Position numbers and translations under genes: made by a program
Virus record (IMG/VR): IMGVR_UViG_3300000116_000317
Location: 1-20,778 of that record
DNA from: a virus
DNA length: 20,778 nucleotides
Strand: one strand, 5' to 3'
The notes under the pieces: model-generated
What the model was told of the DNA's origin: nothing
Database searches by the model: none
Seen by the model: only the letters and a program-made list of their open reading frames with translations
Part shown: positions 1 through 7,490 of the stretch, in pieces
Layout: each line of letters starts with the position of its first letter
Position numbering within the stretch: the first letter of the stretch is position 1

Positions 1-467
1 CCGAACTCAATACCTGTTTGGGTAGCGGCGGCTACACCTGCCCCACCACCAACGATGGCCGACAACTGCGCCATACGCGCACCTGCGTTCAATGCTTGGT
101 CGGCACTAAAACCTGCGGCCAAACCAATTTTTTCGATAGCACCGGCAACCTCATCACCATCGGCAAAGTTGGCAAACTTTTCAAACTCTAATCGGGCTTC
201 GGCAATCTCTCTCGACAAGGGAACGGTAGCGTCTACAACTGCACTCATTTGTTCGCTAATCGCACCTGCCGATTCTTGGATGCCTGACAAACCATCAAGC
301 ATGAGTGATTGTAGAACAGTAACTTTAGCCTCGGCATCGGCAATCAATCGCGTAGCCTGAAAGGAACCTACAACATCGAAGAAAACCTGTGATGCACCGG
401 CACGAAGCACGACCATAGCGAGAGCCGCTACGACAAAGGGGATTATTTCAAAAATAAATTCAAGCAA
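1..467 (-). CDS. Tail tape measure protein, N-terminal part (runs off the window)
   Basis: Reading leftward, this frame stays open from about 467 to the window edge, giving some 155 residues of a longer protein. The start is probably TTG at 467, because GAGGGG lies seven bases upstream and the only nearby ATG in another frame stops after four codons; an internal ATG at 416 has no ribosome site. The first 35 residues are hydrophobic (LLEFIFEIIPFVVAALAMVV), followed by a helical stretch rich in Ala, Glu and Gly. The section with FSADQALNAGARMAQLSAIVG resembles the conserved N-terminal region of TP901-type tape measure proteins, which set tail length and line the tail tube before DNA ejection. 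Its place directly after the two tail-chaperone frames is the canonical position for this gene. Identity rests mainly on that order and on the partial resemblance. Confidence 0.72.
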   Translation of the reverse strand, partial: MLEFIFEIIPFVVAALAMVVLRAGASQVFFDVVGSFQATRLIADAEAKVTVLQSLMLDGLSGIQESAGAISEQMSAVVDATVPLSREIAEARLEFEKFANFADGDEVAGAIEKIGLAAGFSADQALNAGARMAQLSAIVGGGAGVAAATQTGIEF

Positions 468-487
468 TCGTCATCCCCTCTACTGCA

Positions 488-760
488 CTACTCTTGCTTA
501 GACATAGGAACACCTAAGCCCCTAAGCATATTTAGACCGTCGTTGTCGTTTAATAATTCTCTTTGGGCTATGCGTTGCTTACGCCGAGCCGCCGAACTAT
601 TACCATCCATTTTCTTTTTGCTGTCGGATGTTGCTTTCTCGATTCTTTCACTCATTTCCATAGCGACTAATAAATCCATACTTAGCATTTCTTGACCGCC
701 TTCGCAGTCATACCTATCCCACAAATCCGAGGGTAGCGTTCCTTTATACGCCATGCACAA
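488..760 (-). CDS. Tail assembly chaperone, downstream (T-like) frame, probably made by -1 frameshift
   Basis: The frame encodes about 90 residues from a TTG codon at 760, but is open upstream to about 798, overlapping the end of the preceding gene in its -1 frame. No convincing ribosome site precedes the TTG. The heptamer C CCT TTG (787-793) sits in the overlap, so the frame is best read as the C-terminal extension of the upstream chaperone: slipping there joins 99 residues beginning GTFFRVAPTL. The protein has a short aromatic part (LPSDLWDRYDCEGGQEMLSM) and then a charged helical tail, as in the T domain of lambda gpGT-like proteins, which recruits tail tube subunits to the tape measure. 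It ends 21 bases before the tape measure start. The functional call comes from gene order and the slippery site rather than from a recognisable domain. Confidence 0.7.
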   Translation of the reverse strand: MCMAYKGTLPSDLWDRYDCEGGQEMLSMDLLVAMEMSERIEKATSDSKKKMDGNSSAARRKQRIAQRELLNDNDGLNMLRGLGVPMSKQE

Positions 761-768
761 TGTTGGTG

Positions 769-1131
769 CTACTCGGAAGAAGGTTCCAAAGGGAGGCCAC
801 CTTCAGGGTCATCTCCCCGAACAAACCCAAGAATCATTCTCAATTCTTCACTTGTCAAATTTTCAATGTCAAAGTCCTTTGGCTCGACAATAGCATTCGG
901 AACCCACTCACGGATTTGGTTTTCCATACCGCAACCGGCTTCTTCTAAAGCCTCGGCAAATTCTGTTTGCTGTTCTTCACTCCACTCGGATGTGTCTAAT
1001 CCAAAGTGCGAGAACTTGCGAAATGTTTTCGCTTGGAGATTCTCAATTTTCAATTTTGACATACCACCGGCTTGTCGCACCGTGATTGTCGTTCCGTCGT
1101 CTAACTCAAAGTCTTTTGTCAATACTGGCAT
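769..1131 (-). CDS. Tail assembly chaperone, G-like frame
   Basis: An acidic protein of 120 residues (123 if an upstream GTG at 1140 is used; the ATG at 1131 has AGTGA six bases upstream and is preferred). It begins MPVLTKDFELDDGTTITVRQ, a beta-rich opening, followed by a helical acidic part (SEEQQTEFAEALEEAG) and a C-terminus of low complexity. Small acidic proteins in this position, between the tail tube and tape measure genes, are the G-type tail assembly chaperones of long-tailed viruses; they bind the tape measure during tail assembly and are not found in the finished virion. The final codons carry the slippery heptamer described separately, five codons before the normal TAG/GAG end. No catalytic motif is expected or seen. 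Confidence 0.72.
   Translation of the reverse strand: MPVLTKDFELDDGTTITVRQAGGMSKLKIENLQAKTFRKFSHFGLDTSEWSEEQQTEFAEALEEAGCGMENQIREWVPNAIVEPKDFDIENLTSEELRMILGFVRGDDPEGGLPLEPSSE
787..793 (-). promoter_or_regulatory. -1 ribosomal frameshift slippery heptamer (C CCT TTG)
   Basis: On the minus strand the codons CTC CCT TTG near the end of the upstream chaperone contain C CCT TTG, which fits the X XXY YYZ rule in the zero frame. After a -1 slip the reading continues GGA ACC TTC in the downstream chaperone frame, which has no stop until 488. The -1 frame has a TGA a few codons upstream of the heptamer, so the two frames share only a short window in which a slip can work, and the heptamer lies inside it. 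Confidence 0.75.
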
Positions 1132-1174
1132 TTTCTTCACTTCTTTTCTTTTTCCTTTTAGGGGAATACTATAC

Positions 1175-1369
1175 TTATGCTATAATGGCAACAACCGTTA
1201 AAGTTATGTCGTTGCTATCCTTTTTTCTTGTTGTATCACATGAAATGATAATATCATCATTTGCTATCGCGGCTCGTAAAGCCGCTTGGACTACTGCGGC
1301 TGTTCCGGTGAACTGCAAGACATCAAGAGTAGTCTTATCAGCGATAACCGTTCCACCGTTATTTGCCAT
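1175..1369 (-). CDS. Small protein of unknown function between tail tube and chaperone genes
   Basis: A 64-residue protein beginning MANNGGTVIADKTTLDVLQF with a clear AAGGTGAT ribosome site seven bases before the ATG, so it is probably real. Composition is Ala/Thr/Asp rich with short alternating hydrophobic stretches (DIIISCDTTRK, DITLTVVAIIA) suggesting beta strands. No membrane segment, zinc site or known domain is seen. It is co-directional with the tail tube gene upstream and the chaperone gene downstream, so a minor tail or tail-assembly role is plausible, though this is inferred only from position. Confidence 0.6.
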   Translation of the reverse strand: MANNGGTVIADKTTLDVLQFTGTAAVVQAALRAAIANDDIIISCDTTRKKDSNDITLTVVAIIA

Positions 1370-1380
1370 ATTAAATCACC

Positions 1381-2367
1381 TTAATATGCGGAACTCTTTG
1401 CTGTCTTGAGGGTGCAGTCCATCATTTTGCTATCGTCGGTTGAGTAAAGAGCAACAAAAGGAACAGACATTGTTTGTGTATCGCGACCTGAAACATTTGC
1501 GTCGGGTGCTTCAAATCGAATCTTGTAAAAGTTAAAGGTAAGGATGTCGGCAACTGATTCATTACCGAATTGAACCTTCATTTCTATGCCGCTACCGGAC
1601 AACTCAAGACCATCAGCCGCAATCAAAGTTCCGTAGTTAGGGTTGCTTGCACCTGCACCGTCATGTAGAATACGGTTAAACTCGATTGTTCCGCTAATTT
1701 CACGGCGTTGTGAAGGAGGTTGTCGGATGTATGTTGCATCTCCAAGACCGCAAGCGTTGTCGGTGTCGCTGTTCATGTTGATGTCAAAAGAGATTGACTT
1801 AACAGCGTTGGATGCGGTTGAGTCTGCATTAAAGAAAATCTTAGCGTCGGAAAAGTAAAGTGCGTTAAGACCATCGGCAAAAGAAGCGGTAAGTGTTCCA
1901 ATTGCCGCAGTCGAGGCTTCCGCTTTACCAACAACGGATGCGGAAACCATAGCGTATTCGTTGATGTTTGCGCTTACTGAAAGTGAGTCTACAACACATC
2001 CTTTGTAGTAGTGTTCTTTGGTTTCTCGACCAATGCAAATAGTAAACGAAGGGATAGTTCCGGCTTCTGTGTAAACATGGGGATAAAGACCGCCTGAAAC
2101 GCTACCTGTTGTATCTGTCGGGAAAAGACCAAGAAGTAATTGTCCTGTAAAATTGTCGTTAATCATAGCGAGGTTAAAATCGCCGCCGGAGTATTCCTTT
2201 CCGGTTACTGCTTTAGAAGCACCGTATCGCGACAAATCATCACGGGTCATAACATCATATTGATGCTTAATTGACTCATCATCAACTTCACCGTAATAGT
2301 AAGTAGAGCCGGTCGTTCCATATGCGGATTCTTTATTGATGGCGACAAATCGGTTTACAAAAGACAT
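1381..2367 (-). CDS. Major tail tube protein
   Basis: A 328-residue beta-rich protein, about the length of tail tube proteins of long-tailed viruses of this type. It opens MSFVNRFVAINKESAYGTTG, where the 'ESAYGT' turn close to the N-terminus is typical of this family, and contains the repeated strand-turn pattern (PSFTICIGRE, VDSLSVSANINEYAMVSASVVGKAE) seen in tail tube subunits, which stack in hexameric rings to form the tail lumen. The AAAGGTGAT ribosome site lies seven bases before the ATG. Its position after the tail-terminator candidate and before the chaperones and tape measure is the canonical order. The alternative, a capsid or fibre protein, fits neither position nor sequence pattern. 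Confidence 0.85.
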   Translation of the reverse strand: MSFVNRFVAINKESAYGTTGSTYYYGEVDDESIKHQYDVMTRDDLSRYGASKAVTGKEYSGGDFNLAMINDNFTGQLLLGLFPTDTTGSVSGGLYPHVYTEAGTIPSFTICIGRETKEHYYKGCVVDSLSVSANINEYAMVSASVVGKAEASTAAIGTLTASFADGLNALYFSDAKIFFNADSTASNAVKSISFDINMNSDTDNACGLGDATYIRQPPSQRREISGTIEFNRILHDGAGASNPNYGTLIAADGLELSGSGIEMKVQFGNESVADILTFNFYKIRFEAPDANVSGRDTQTMSVPFVALYSTDDSKMMDCTLKTAKSSAY

Positions 2368-2418
2368 ACATAATCACCTTTATGGCTAAACCACCCATCA
2401 ATTGACACTTAAAGGTTA

Positions 2419-3477
2419 TCAACGCGTTCTCATATTTATGCGTCGAAGATAGGTAAATGTAATCATGTGTGTGCATACTGTATCGTCATCATCTAATTTG
2501 TGGTCGAGGTCAAGCGAGTATTCGATAAGGCTATCAGTCGTTGCGTTCAAACCTGTATTCTTATACACTTCGTCAAAAACCTCTCCGACAATGTTTAGTG
2601 CGGTTCGATACGCATTTTCGTAATTTGTTCCTCTTGTAGTAACATAAACAACCGTTTGGTATTGTTGGTCTACACGACCGCCTCCAAGGGCCGCAAATGT
2701 CGGGGATGTTAAAGTCCTAAGCATGACATTGATAATGGGCGTAGAGAGCCTCATAATCATGCTTTTAGACACATCAAAGCCATACTTGATAGAAGAATTA
2801 TCAACATGCGTTTTCAAATAGGTTTTTTGACTGTTTTTTAGAAGGTCTACCGTAGACAAAGCCATTCTCAAAAGTGTGTTTGTTACGAAGTCGGATGGAG
2901 CCAATTCATCGGGAGAAAAAGCACCATGAGTAGAAACATACACCGACCCAAATTGAACATTACCGCTACTTGTGCCGAAGTTAATTTTTTTGCCTGTTCC
3001 GCTTGAGCCTGTTACCGAAAGGTAATGGGTTGCGCCGTCGTCGTCTTCGATAATTTCACGCATGTATAACTTAGCGTTACCTGATGCGTCGAGAGTTAAT
3101 CTTAGCGTTAAAGGAACGGGGTTGTATTCGGCCATTAAAATATCCAAGTCGTCGCTTGTTGCTGTGGTTGCGCCAACCAATTTTATTTTATCGCCTGATG
3201 CTTGCACTTCGACATGGTAATCTCCGTTATCAAGAGACAACAGCACTTCGTTTGTGCTTGGTGTCGAGCCGTATTTTATTACCGTAAAAATAGTGTAGTC
3301 CGATGTGGTGGGTGTAATATGATACTGTGCGTTTGTTACGGCCCAATATCCTGATGATGCCGAAGCACCGCTACCGGTTGCCGAAAACACTTGGTTGTTT
3401 TCTGTGATTGTTGGTGATGTTGGGTTTTCACCGACCATGCGTGAAGTCCAAAACTGTGATGTTGTTGCTATTGCCAT
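2419..3477 (-). CDS. Lectin-like (LamG/concanavalin-type) domain fused to a tail-terminator-like domain
   Basis: A 352-residue protein with two parts. Residues about 1-200 look like a concanavalin/LamG-type beta sandwich: SDYTIFTVIKYGS, EVLLSLDNGDYHVEVQASGD and LTLRLTLDASGNAKLYMRE follow the usual strand pattern of that fold. Residues about 205-352 are a mixed alpha/beta region (helix NTLLRMALSTVDLLKNSQ, later TFAALGGGRVDQQYQTVVYVTTRG) with the size and position of a tail terminator, which caps the growing tail tube and joins it to the head. The start overlaps the stop of the previous gene (TAATG). If correct, the sugar-binding-like domain would project from the neck. The tail-terminator part is an inference from gene order; the lectin-like part is moderately supported by sequence pattern. 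Confidence 0.6.
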   Translation of the reverse strand: MAIATTSQFWTSRMVGENPTSPTITENNQVFSATGSGASASSGYWAVTNAQYHITPTTSDYTIFTVIKYGSTPSTNEVLLSLDNGDYHVEVQASGDKIKLVGATTATSDDLDILMAEYNPVPLTLRLTLDASGNAKLYMREIIEDDDGATHYLSVTGSSGTGKKINFGTSSGNVQFGSVYVSTHGAFSPDELAPSDFVTNTLLRMALSTVDLLKNSQKTYLKTHVDNSSIKYGFDVSKSMIMRLSTPIINVMLRTLTSPTFAALGGGRVDQQYQTVVYVTTRGTNYENAYRTALNIVGEVFDEVYKNTGLNATTDSLIEYSLDLDHKLDDDDTVCTHMITFTYLRRINMRTR

Positions 3478-4097
3478 TATGAAAACCTACCCTTTAACTC
3501 TCTATTAACATAACCGTTAATTCTGTTTCTAAAGTCTTGTTCAGCCGAAGCAATGTAACCCAAAGCCGGAAAACCATAAGTATAACTTTGACCGCCAACT
3601 GCCGGAATCCAAGCGGAACCGCCACCTTCCGAACCTATTTGACGACCTCTAATATGTGCTGTGCCTTTACCTCCACCTTTCCAACGAAACATATGGGCTT
3701 GAACCCCGTCTTCTAAAGCGGCGGCAATAGGATATGTTCCTCCTATATCGTCGGGCGAAGTATGAACACCTTCTCCGCCTAATTCTCCGCTGTGGTGATT
3801 TGGGCCTTTAGAACCAAACCTTGCTTCGGCATCAACCTCATGGCCGCTTACGCTTACCGATTGTTCCGAATCAAGAGAGTGTCCTACTTTCTGTGCTTGT
3901 GGTGTATGAGAAGAAGCCGCATACAGTCTATCTCTCGCTTTGAATTTGACTTGAGACATAGCCTTTCCGATAGCGTTTTTCATAGCGTGGGCGACATCAT
4001 CTACGATGTCATCCATGAGCCTATTCAACTGCGTAACATCAACACTGATAGTCATGCCGTTAAGGGTCATGTCGTTAATTTTAATTTTGCGAGCCAT
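3477..4097 (-). CDS. Neck/tail-completion protein (HK97 gp10-like)
   Basis: About 206 residues from ATG 4097, which overlaps the upstream stop as TGATG and has GGAGTG seven bases before it; a TTG codon directly upstream is less likely. The N-terminal half is a helical section (LNRLMDDIVDDVAHAMKNAIGKAMSQVKFKARDRLYA) and the C-terminal half has Gly/His-rich loops (KGPNHHSGELGG) ending in a helix (GYIASAEQDFRNRINGYVNREL). This is the shape of minor neck proteins that couple the connector to the tail in HK97-like viruses, and the gene lies between the connector and terminator genes. No enzymatic motif is seen. The His-rich loop could bind metal, which is speculative. Confidence 0.55.
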   Translation of the reverse strand: MARKIKINDMTLNGMTISVDVTQLNRLMDDIVDDVAHAMKNAIGKAMSQVKFKARDRLYAASSHTPQAQKVGHSLDSEQSVSVSGHEVDAEARFGSKGPNHHSGELGGEGVHTSPDDIGGTYPIAAALEDGVQAHMFRWKGGGKGTAHIRGRQIGSEGGGSAWIPAVGGQSYTYGFPALGYIASAEQDFRNRINGYVNRELKGRFS

Positions 4098-4633
4098 CAA
4101 TCAACACTCCCCAAGTGAGCGAGTCGCTTGAGGTTGTTTTCACCTCTTTCGCGTAGTGGGCTACTGCGAAGCGACCCTTCGGTAGTGGTCGTTTGAAACA
4201 TAGACTCGTCTTCAAAATAATAAGCGGCGGCTATGTCGGCACATATCTCTCTCAACACATGAGCGAACTCGCCTTCTTGAACAGCCGTTCCGTCGGCGTG
4301 GTCGGCACTAACTCCGGTAACTCCGGTCAAGGTGTGTGTGGATTTACCGGTATAAGAAAAAGAATCTCCGTCAATGTTACCTGCGCCTGAATCAGCGAAG
4401 GATGAGCCGCTTGTTAAAACAATACTTGTAGCACCTGCGGCTATCGCACCGTTAAGTGTAGTCTCGCCAATCTCTCGGCTTGGTGCGCTACGACCATAAT
4501 CACGAAACTCTTGGTCTATGTCAATCGTGGCACGACGGATAGCGTTTGTCAATCGCGAGGATGCTCTTGTTCGTTGTGCGCTGTCAAGACCAAGCCTTGA
4601 ACCGACATCGGATGTAGTGCAATAATACGCCAT
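4097..4633 (-). CDS. Head-tail connector (adaptor, gp6-like) with an inserted beta domain
   Basis: About 178 residues. The start is taken as ATG 4633, overlapping the small gene upstream as TGATG. The N-terminal 50 residues (YCTTSDVGSRLGLDSAQRTR and the following amphipathic helix with IDIDQEF) and C-terminal 60 residues (LREICADIAAAYYFEDESMF and NNLKRLAHL) match the helical pattern of adaptor proteins that form a ring under the portal. Between them, residues about 57-117 form a separate beta-rich segment (TTLNGAIAAGATSIVLTSGS, then DSFSYTGKSTHTLTGVTG) that resembles a small domain recurring in viral structural proteins. So the adaptor seems to carry an insertion exposed at the neck. The adaptor call is fairly firm from position and helix pattern. 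Confidence 0.7.
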   Translation of the reverse strand: MAYYCTTSDVGSRLGLDSAQRTRASSRLTNAIRRATIDIDQEFRDYGRSAPSREIGETTLNGAIAAGATSIVLTSGSSFADSGAGNIDGDSFSYTGKSTHTLTGVTGVSADHADGTAVQEGEFAHVLREICADIAAAYYFEDESMFQTTTTEGSLRSSPLRERGENNLKRLAHLGSVD

Positions 4634-4791
4634 CACATAACCCCCTGAACATCAACACCAAAGGAAGCGAACAGGGCGATAGCGGCGTATTTAATGTATT
4701 TAGCCATAGTGGATAACTCAAGAACTGCTTGCTCAAGCAAACGAACTCGGTCGTCTAACTCATCGAGTCTGTCATCTTCATTCCTTGACAT
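4633..4791 (-). CDS. Very small coiled-coil/membrane protein
   Basis: A 52-residue frame. The ATG at 4791 lies inside the end of the upstream gene and has GAAGGTGAT six bases before it, one of the best ribosome sites in the window. Residues 1-28 are charged and heptad-like (DDRLDELDDRVRLLEQAVLE), a likely coiled coil. Residues 29-48 (AKYIKYAAIALFASFGVDVQ) could be a single weak membrane segment. It ends in the TGATG that starts the connector gene. Function is not recognised; a membrane-linked lysis or assembly accessory protein is possible. The ribosome site and tight overlaps on both sides are the main reasons to believe it. Confidence 0.65.
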   Translation of the reverse strand: MSRNEDDRLDELDDRVRLLEQAVLELSTMAKYIKYAAIALFASFGVDVQGVM

Positions 4792-5089
4792 CTTTAATCA
4801 CCTTCTTTGCTTCTTCAAGTCGAGAGATGAGGTCGGCCTTTGTTCCATCAACTGCAAGACCGTTATCGTTGGCAAGTGCAATCAATTCAGCCTTTTTCAT
4901 TTTCTTGATAGAGGATAGCGAAGGTAAATCTTCAACAATATCTTTTAGGTCTTCGGCCAAATCAAGAACTTCGTCAAGAGTAATTTTGCCATCGGCCATC
5001 AATTTTTTGTATGCTTTGTAACCGGCCAAACCAAGACCGACTGCAATAGCCGCAAGTAGTATAATCATTTCTACATCCATATTTCTCAT
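4778..5089 (-). CDS. Membrane-anchored SAP-domain protein
   Basis: 103 residues. Residues 7-24 (EMIILLAAIAVGLGLAGY) are a membrane helix with a short N-terminal tail; residues 30-55 (ADGKITLDEVLDLAEDLKDI) are an acidic amphipathic helix; residues about 58-93 (LSSIKKMKKAELIALANDNG, then GTKADLISRLEEA) match the SAP/HeH helix-extended-helix motif, which binds nucleic acid in many proteins. The ATG at 5089 overlaps the upstream stop as ATGA; a second in-frame ATG at 5080 has a better spaced AGGA. Membrane anchor plus SAP in the head operon is uncommon, and could tether DNA or an assembling head to the membrane. That role is inference; the two domains are seen directly. Confidence 0.75.
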   Translation of the reverse strand: MRNMDVEMIILLAAIAVGLGLAGYKAYKKLMADGKITLDEVLDLAEDLKDIVEDLPSLSSIKKMKKAELIALANDNGLAVDGTKADLISRLEEAKKVIKDVKE

Positions 5090-5259
5090 TCCTTTTGGTA
5101 TAATACTTCTTTAACTGCGCTATGGGGTATAACGGTAAAGGGTCTGTTTTCACCAACCCTATAAATCTTGTAGCCATGAGGTGTCTCTTCAATGTTTACA
5201 TTGGTGTAACATCGTTCAGGCGGTTGGTATACTATTTTTCCCTTTCTTTTTTGTGTCAT
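5086..5259 (-). CDS. Small basic protein of unknown function
   Basis: 57 residues starting MTQKRKGKIVYQPPERCYTN, with GGAG eight bases before ATG 5259 and a terminal ATGA overlap with the next gene. The spacing on both sides supports a real gene. The sequence suggests a small beta-rich fold (GYKIYRVGENRPFTVIPHSA) with a basic N-terminus and two Tyr pairs. No membrane segment or metal site is evident. It is one of a run of four tiny genes between the fibre and connector genes; its role is not recognised. Confidence 0.6.
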   Translation of the reverse strand: MTQKRKGKIVYQPPERCYTNVNIEETPHGYKIYRVGENRPFTVIPHSAVKEVLYQKE

Positions 5260-5261
5260 AA

Positions 5262-5435
5262 TTAACTCTCCAAAAACGCTTTGATTTCATCCGAACTCCA
5301 AATTGGCAATCCCGAAGGCCAATTTGAGCCTAAATGATATTGCCCCCTAAAGTAATTGAAGCATGTATCGTCATCCATAAACGACCAATCTTCATCGGGG
5401 AATCTTGTTTCTAATTTTTCTTTTAATGTTGGCAT
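5262..5435 (-). CDS. Small acidic, Trp-rich protein of unknown function
   Basis: 57 residues beginning MPTLKEKLETRFPDEDWSFM. The ATG at 5435 overlaps the stop of the large fibre-like gene as TGATG, which points to translational coupling. It has three Trp residues (DWSF, NWPSG, PIWSSDEI) and ends in a short helix (SSDEIKAFLES). No known domain is recognised. The immediate coupling to the fibre gene suggests a fibre-assembly or chaperone function, but this is only a positional hint. Confidence 0.6.
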   Translation of the reverse strand: MPTLKEKLETRFPDEDWSFMDDDTCFNYFRGQYHLGSNWPSGLPIWSSDEIKAFLES

Positions 5436-7489
5436 CAGGCATCACCTAATCTAATTACTTTTACTGATGTTCGGTAGTCGTTATATGCGGCGAGGTAATA
5501 CCCACACCCATTAAGATAAGCGGAAAAATAAATGTTTACTGCCGAACCGCCGGTTCTAATTTTTGCTGTTGTTTGGTGATTGTATTTTACATTTACACCA
5601 TTTATTCTAATAACTTTTCTTGTTGTAGCATATCGTCTGTCGCCACTATTGTTTGTTGATATTTCAATAAAAGAATCAATGTTGGCGGCACTTGAGCCAT
5701 GTCCGAAAATATCAGTCGAAAACCACACATCGTAAATACCATTAGCGGCTAAAGTAAGGTAGCCGTCGGTGTGTAAAACAATACTTGTATGGTCGCTTGC
5801 TGTGGTGGCCGCAGTCCAAAAACTTGTATCGGCTAAATCCGCAACCCATCTTGTGTTGCTGTTAAAGTCATTGCTTGAGGATGTCGAAGGGTTGTGATTA
5901 ACCATGCGGTATTCAGCAAATTCCAATGCGCTACCGCCGCCACTCATAGCGGCCCAAGTCAAACCACCACTTGCGGCACTTTGCGCTGTGAGTGCGTAGC
6001 CGTTGGTGGGGCTGTTTGATACCTTGAGGTTTGCTTCATCTACTACATTGTCAGCAATAGTCAAAGCAGTTGCGCCTGTAACTTCGCCACTGTGCGTAGC
6101 GTTAGTAACTTTTGCTGTATTGGCGGCAACATCCGTTGCTATGTCTATACCATCCACTGTGCCACCTACTGCTATGTTACCTGCTACGGTTATGTTGGTT
6201 GAGCCATTGGCAACAGTAATTGCTGTTGTTCCACCAGAAGCACTTGTTCCTGTTCCGAGATACAACCCGTCGTTGTAGCCGAATACTTGACCCCCACCAT
6301 CAACCAAAATTGGTTTGCTAAAATAAAATTGGTCGGCATCTGTATAAATATGAGCATACGCACCGGAGTTGCGGCCAATTTGGATATTGCCTCTATTAGT
6401 CTGTATTTGAAACATATTGCCAGCACCCGACTCACCGATGCGAACCTTGTCGTCGGTGGCAGGGTCGGCAGGAACGGCGTTAAGGGTAATTGTCGTCGCC
6501 TCAATCTCACCGGTCATTTTCAAAGCCGTTACTGTGGGCAACGGGCCAACCGCATGTTTAGGGCTTCTGTATAGACCGTTACTAATTTGTCCAAAAGACC
6601 AAGAGCCTCTAATTTTAGGCGGTAAAGTAACTCTTACATCAGCCCCTTGTTTGTCTGTTCCTTGTGGCCCTATCATCATACATCCATCTTGTATTTCTAA
6701 TTCGTCACAAGTAAGAATGCTGTTATCAGCAACCACTACTTTATGACCTGCTGTTCCGGCTTTCAAAACCACCTTTCGATAAACCGGTGTAAGAGTAGAT
6801 GTTGTTACCGGTAAATTAAATCCGCCGGATGTTGCCAAAAACTCAAAAGTAGATTCTCCGGCATCAAAACCGGTAATGTTACAAGTAAAAGCCGTAAAGT
6901 CAAAAACCTTTAATCTGTCATTTGCGTCTACTGCGGCTAACGGCGCAAAGGATGTTGCCGTATCACTGATTGTAAACGCAGTAAAAGATGCTTTACCGCT
7001 TGTTCCTGTGGGCGTTTCATAATCAGGCCCGTATGTTCCACCATCAAGAACTACTGTTGGGTGTTGTCCGTCATCAAATTTTACACCTGTTCCCTTCATA
7101 TTAAATGTTAATCCTGTTAAAACTGAATTGTCGCCAATCAAAACATATCTGTTGCTGTATTCTTTGTAAGAGCCAAACCCTGACTCAAATATAATTTCAC
7201 TTGAAGAACCTGCGACAATAGTTCCGTTAGCAAAAAGACCTTTTATTCTTGGTTTAGTGTCTAAAGTAATTGTTCTATTACTACCACCGGTAGCAAATGT
7301 GGATTCAACAATAATTTCATCTACGCTAAGGGTAGGTGAATCGGGAGTTCCTATATCCCACACGCAATTAGCAGTAGCGTTGTTGTCAAAAAGTGCCACA
7401 TCACCTGCGGCGGGTTTTGAACCGGTAGACCAATTAGCGTCTGTGTTAGCACTTGTGCTTGAGCCGCCAATCCATGTAATAGTTGCCAT
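5435..7489 (-). CDS. Large virion fibre/spike-like protein with C-terminal jelly-roll-like head
   Basis: About 684 residues from ATG 7489; a GTG at 7498 would add three residues. The N-terminus (MATITWIGGSSTSANTDANW, then GDVALFD) and the following 300 residues are a series of short strands and turns, as in beta-helical or beta-sandwich phage surface proteins. Residues about 400-520 have short repeats typical of trimeric fibre shafts (GNIAVGGTVDGIDIATDVAA). The last 150 residues (NGIYDVWFSTDIFGHGSSAA onwards, ending with a KVIRLGD strand) resemble a C1q/TNF-like jelly roll, common at the tips of receptor-binding fibres. It lies among head genes rather than after the tape measure, so a head decoration or spike is as likely as a tail fibre. 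No enzymatic motif is seen. Confidence 0.65.
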   Translation of the reverse strand: MATITWIGGSSTSANTDANWSTGSKPAAGDVALFDNNATANCVWDIGTPDSPTLSVDEIIVESTFATGGSNRTITLDTKPRIKGLFANGTIVAGSSSEIIFESGFGSYKEYSNRYVLIGDNSVLTGLTFNMKGTGVKFDDGQHPTVVLDGGTYGPDYETPTGTSGKASFTAFTISDTATSFAPLAAVDANDRLKVFDFTAFTCNITGFDAGESTFEFLATSGGFNLPVTTSTLTPVYRKVVLKAGTAGHKVVVADNSILTCDELEIQDGCMMIGPQGTDKQGADVRVTLPPKIRGSWSFGQISNGLYRSPKHAVGPLPTVTALKMTGEIEATTITLNAVPADPATDDKVRIGESGAGNMFQIQTNRGNIQIGRNSGAYAHIYTDADQFYFSKPILVDGGGQVFGYNDGLYLGTGTSASGGTTAITVANGSTNITVAGNIAVGGTVDGIDIATDVAANTAKVTNATHSGEVTGATALTIADNVVDEANLKVSNSPTNGYALTAQSAASGGLTWAAMSGGGSALEFAEYRMVNHNPSTSSSNDFNSNTRWVADLADTSFWTAATTASDHTSIVLHTDGYLTLAANGIYDVWFSTDIFGHGSSAANIDSFIEISTNNSGDRRYATTRKVIRINGVNVKYNHQTTAKIRTGGSAVNIYFSAYLNGCGYYLAAYNDYRTSVKVIRLGDA

Positions 7490-7490
7490 A

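Noticed and set aside
55-360. Plus-strand open frame of 101 codons
   Set aside because: It lies antisense to the tape measure gene; sequence has no family pattern and no ribosome site.
4974-5192. Minus-strand frame of 72 codons
   Set aside because: Overlaps two better supported genes (5086-5259 and 4778-5089) in another frame.
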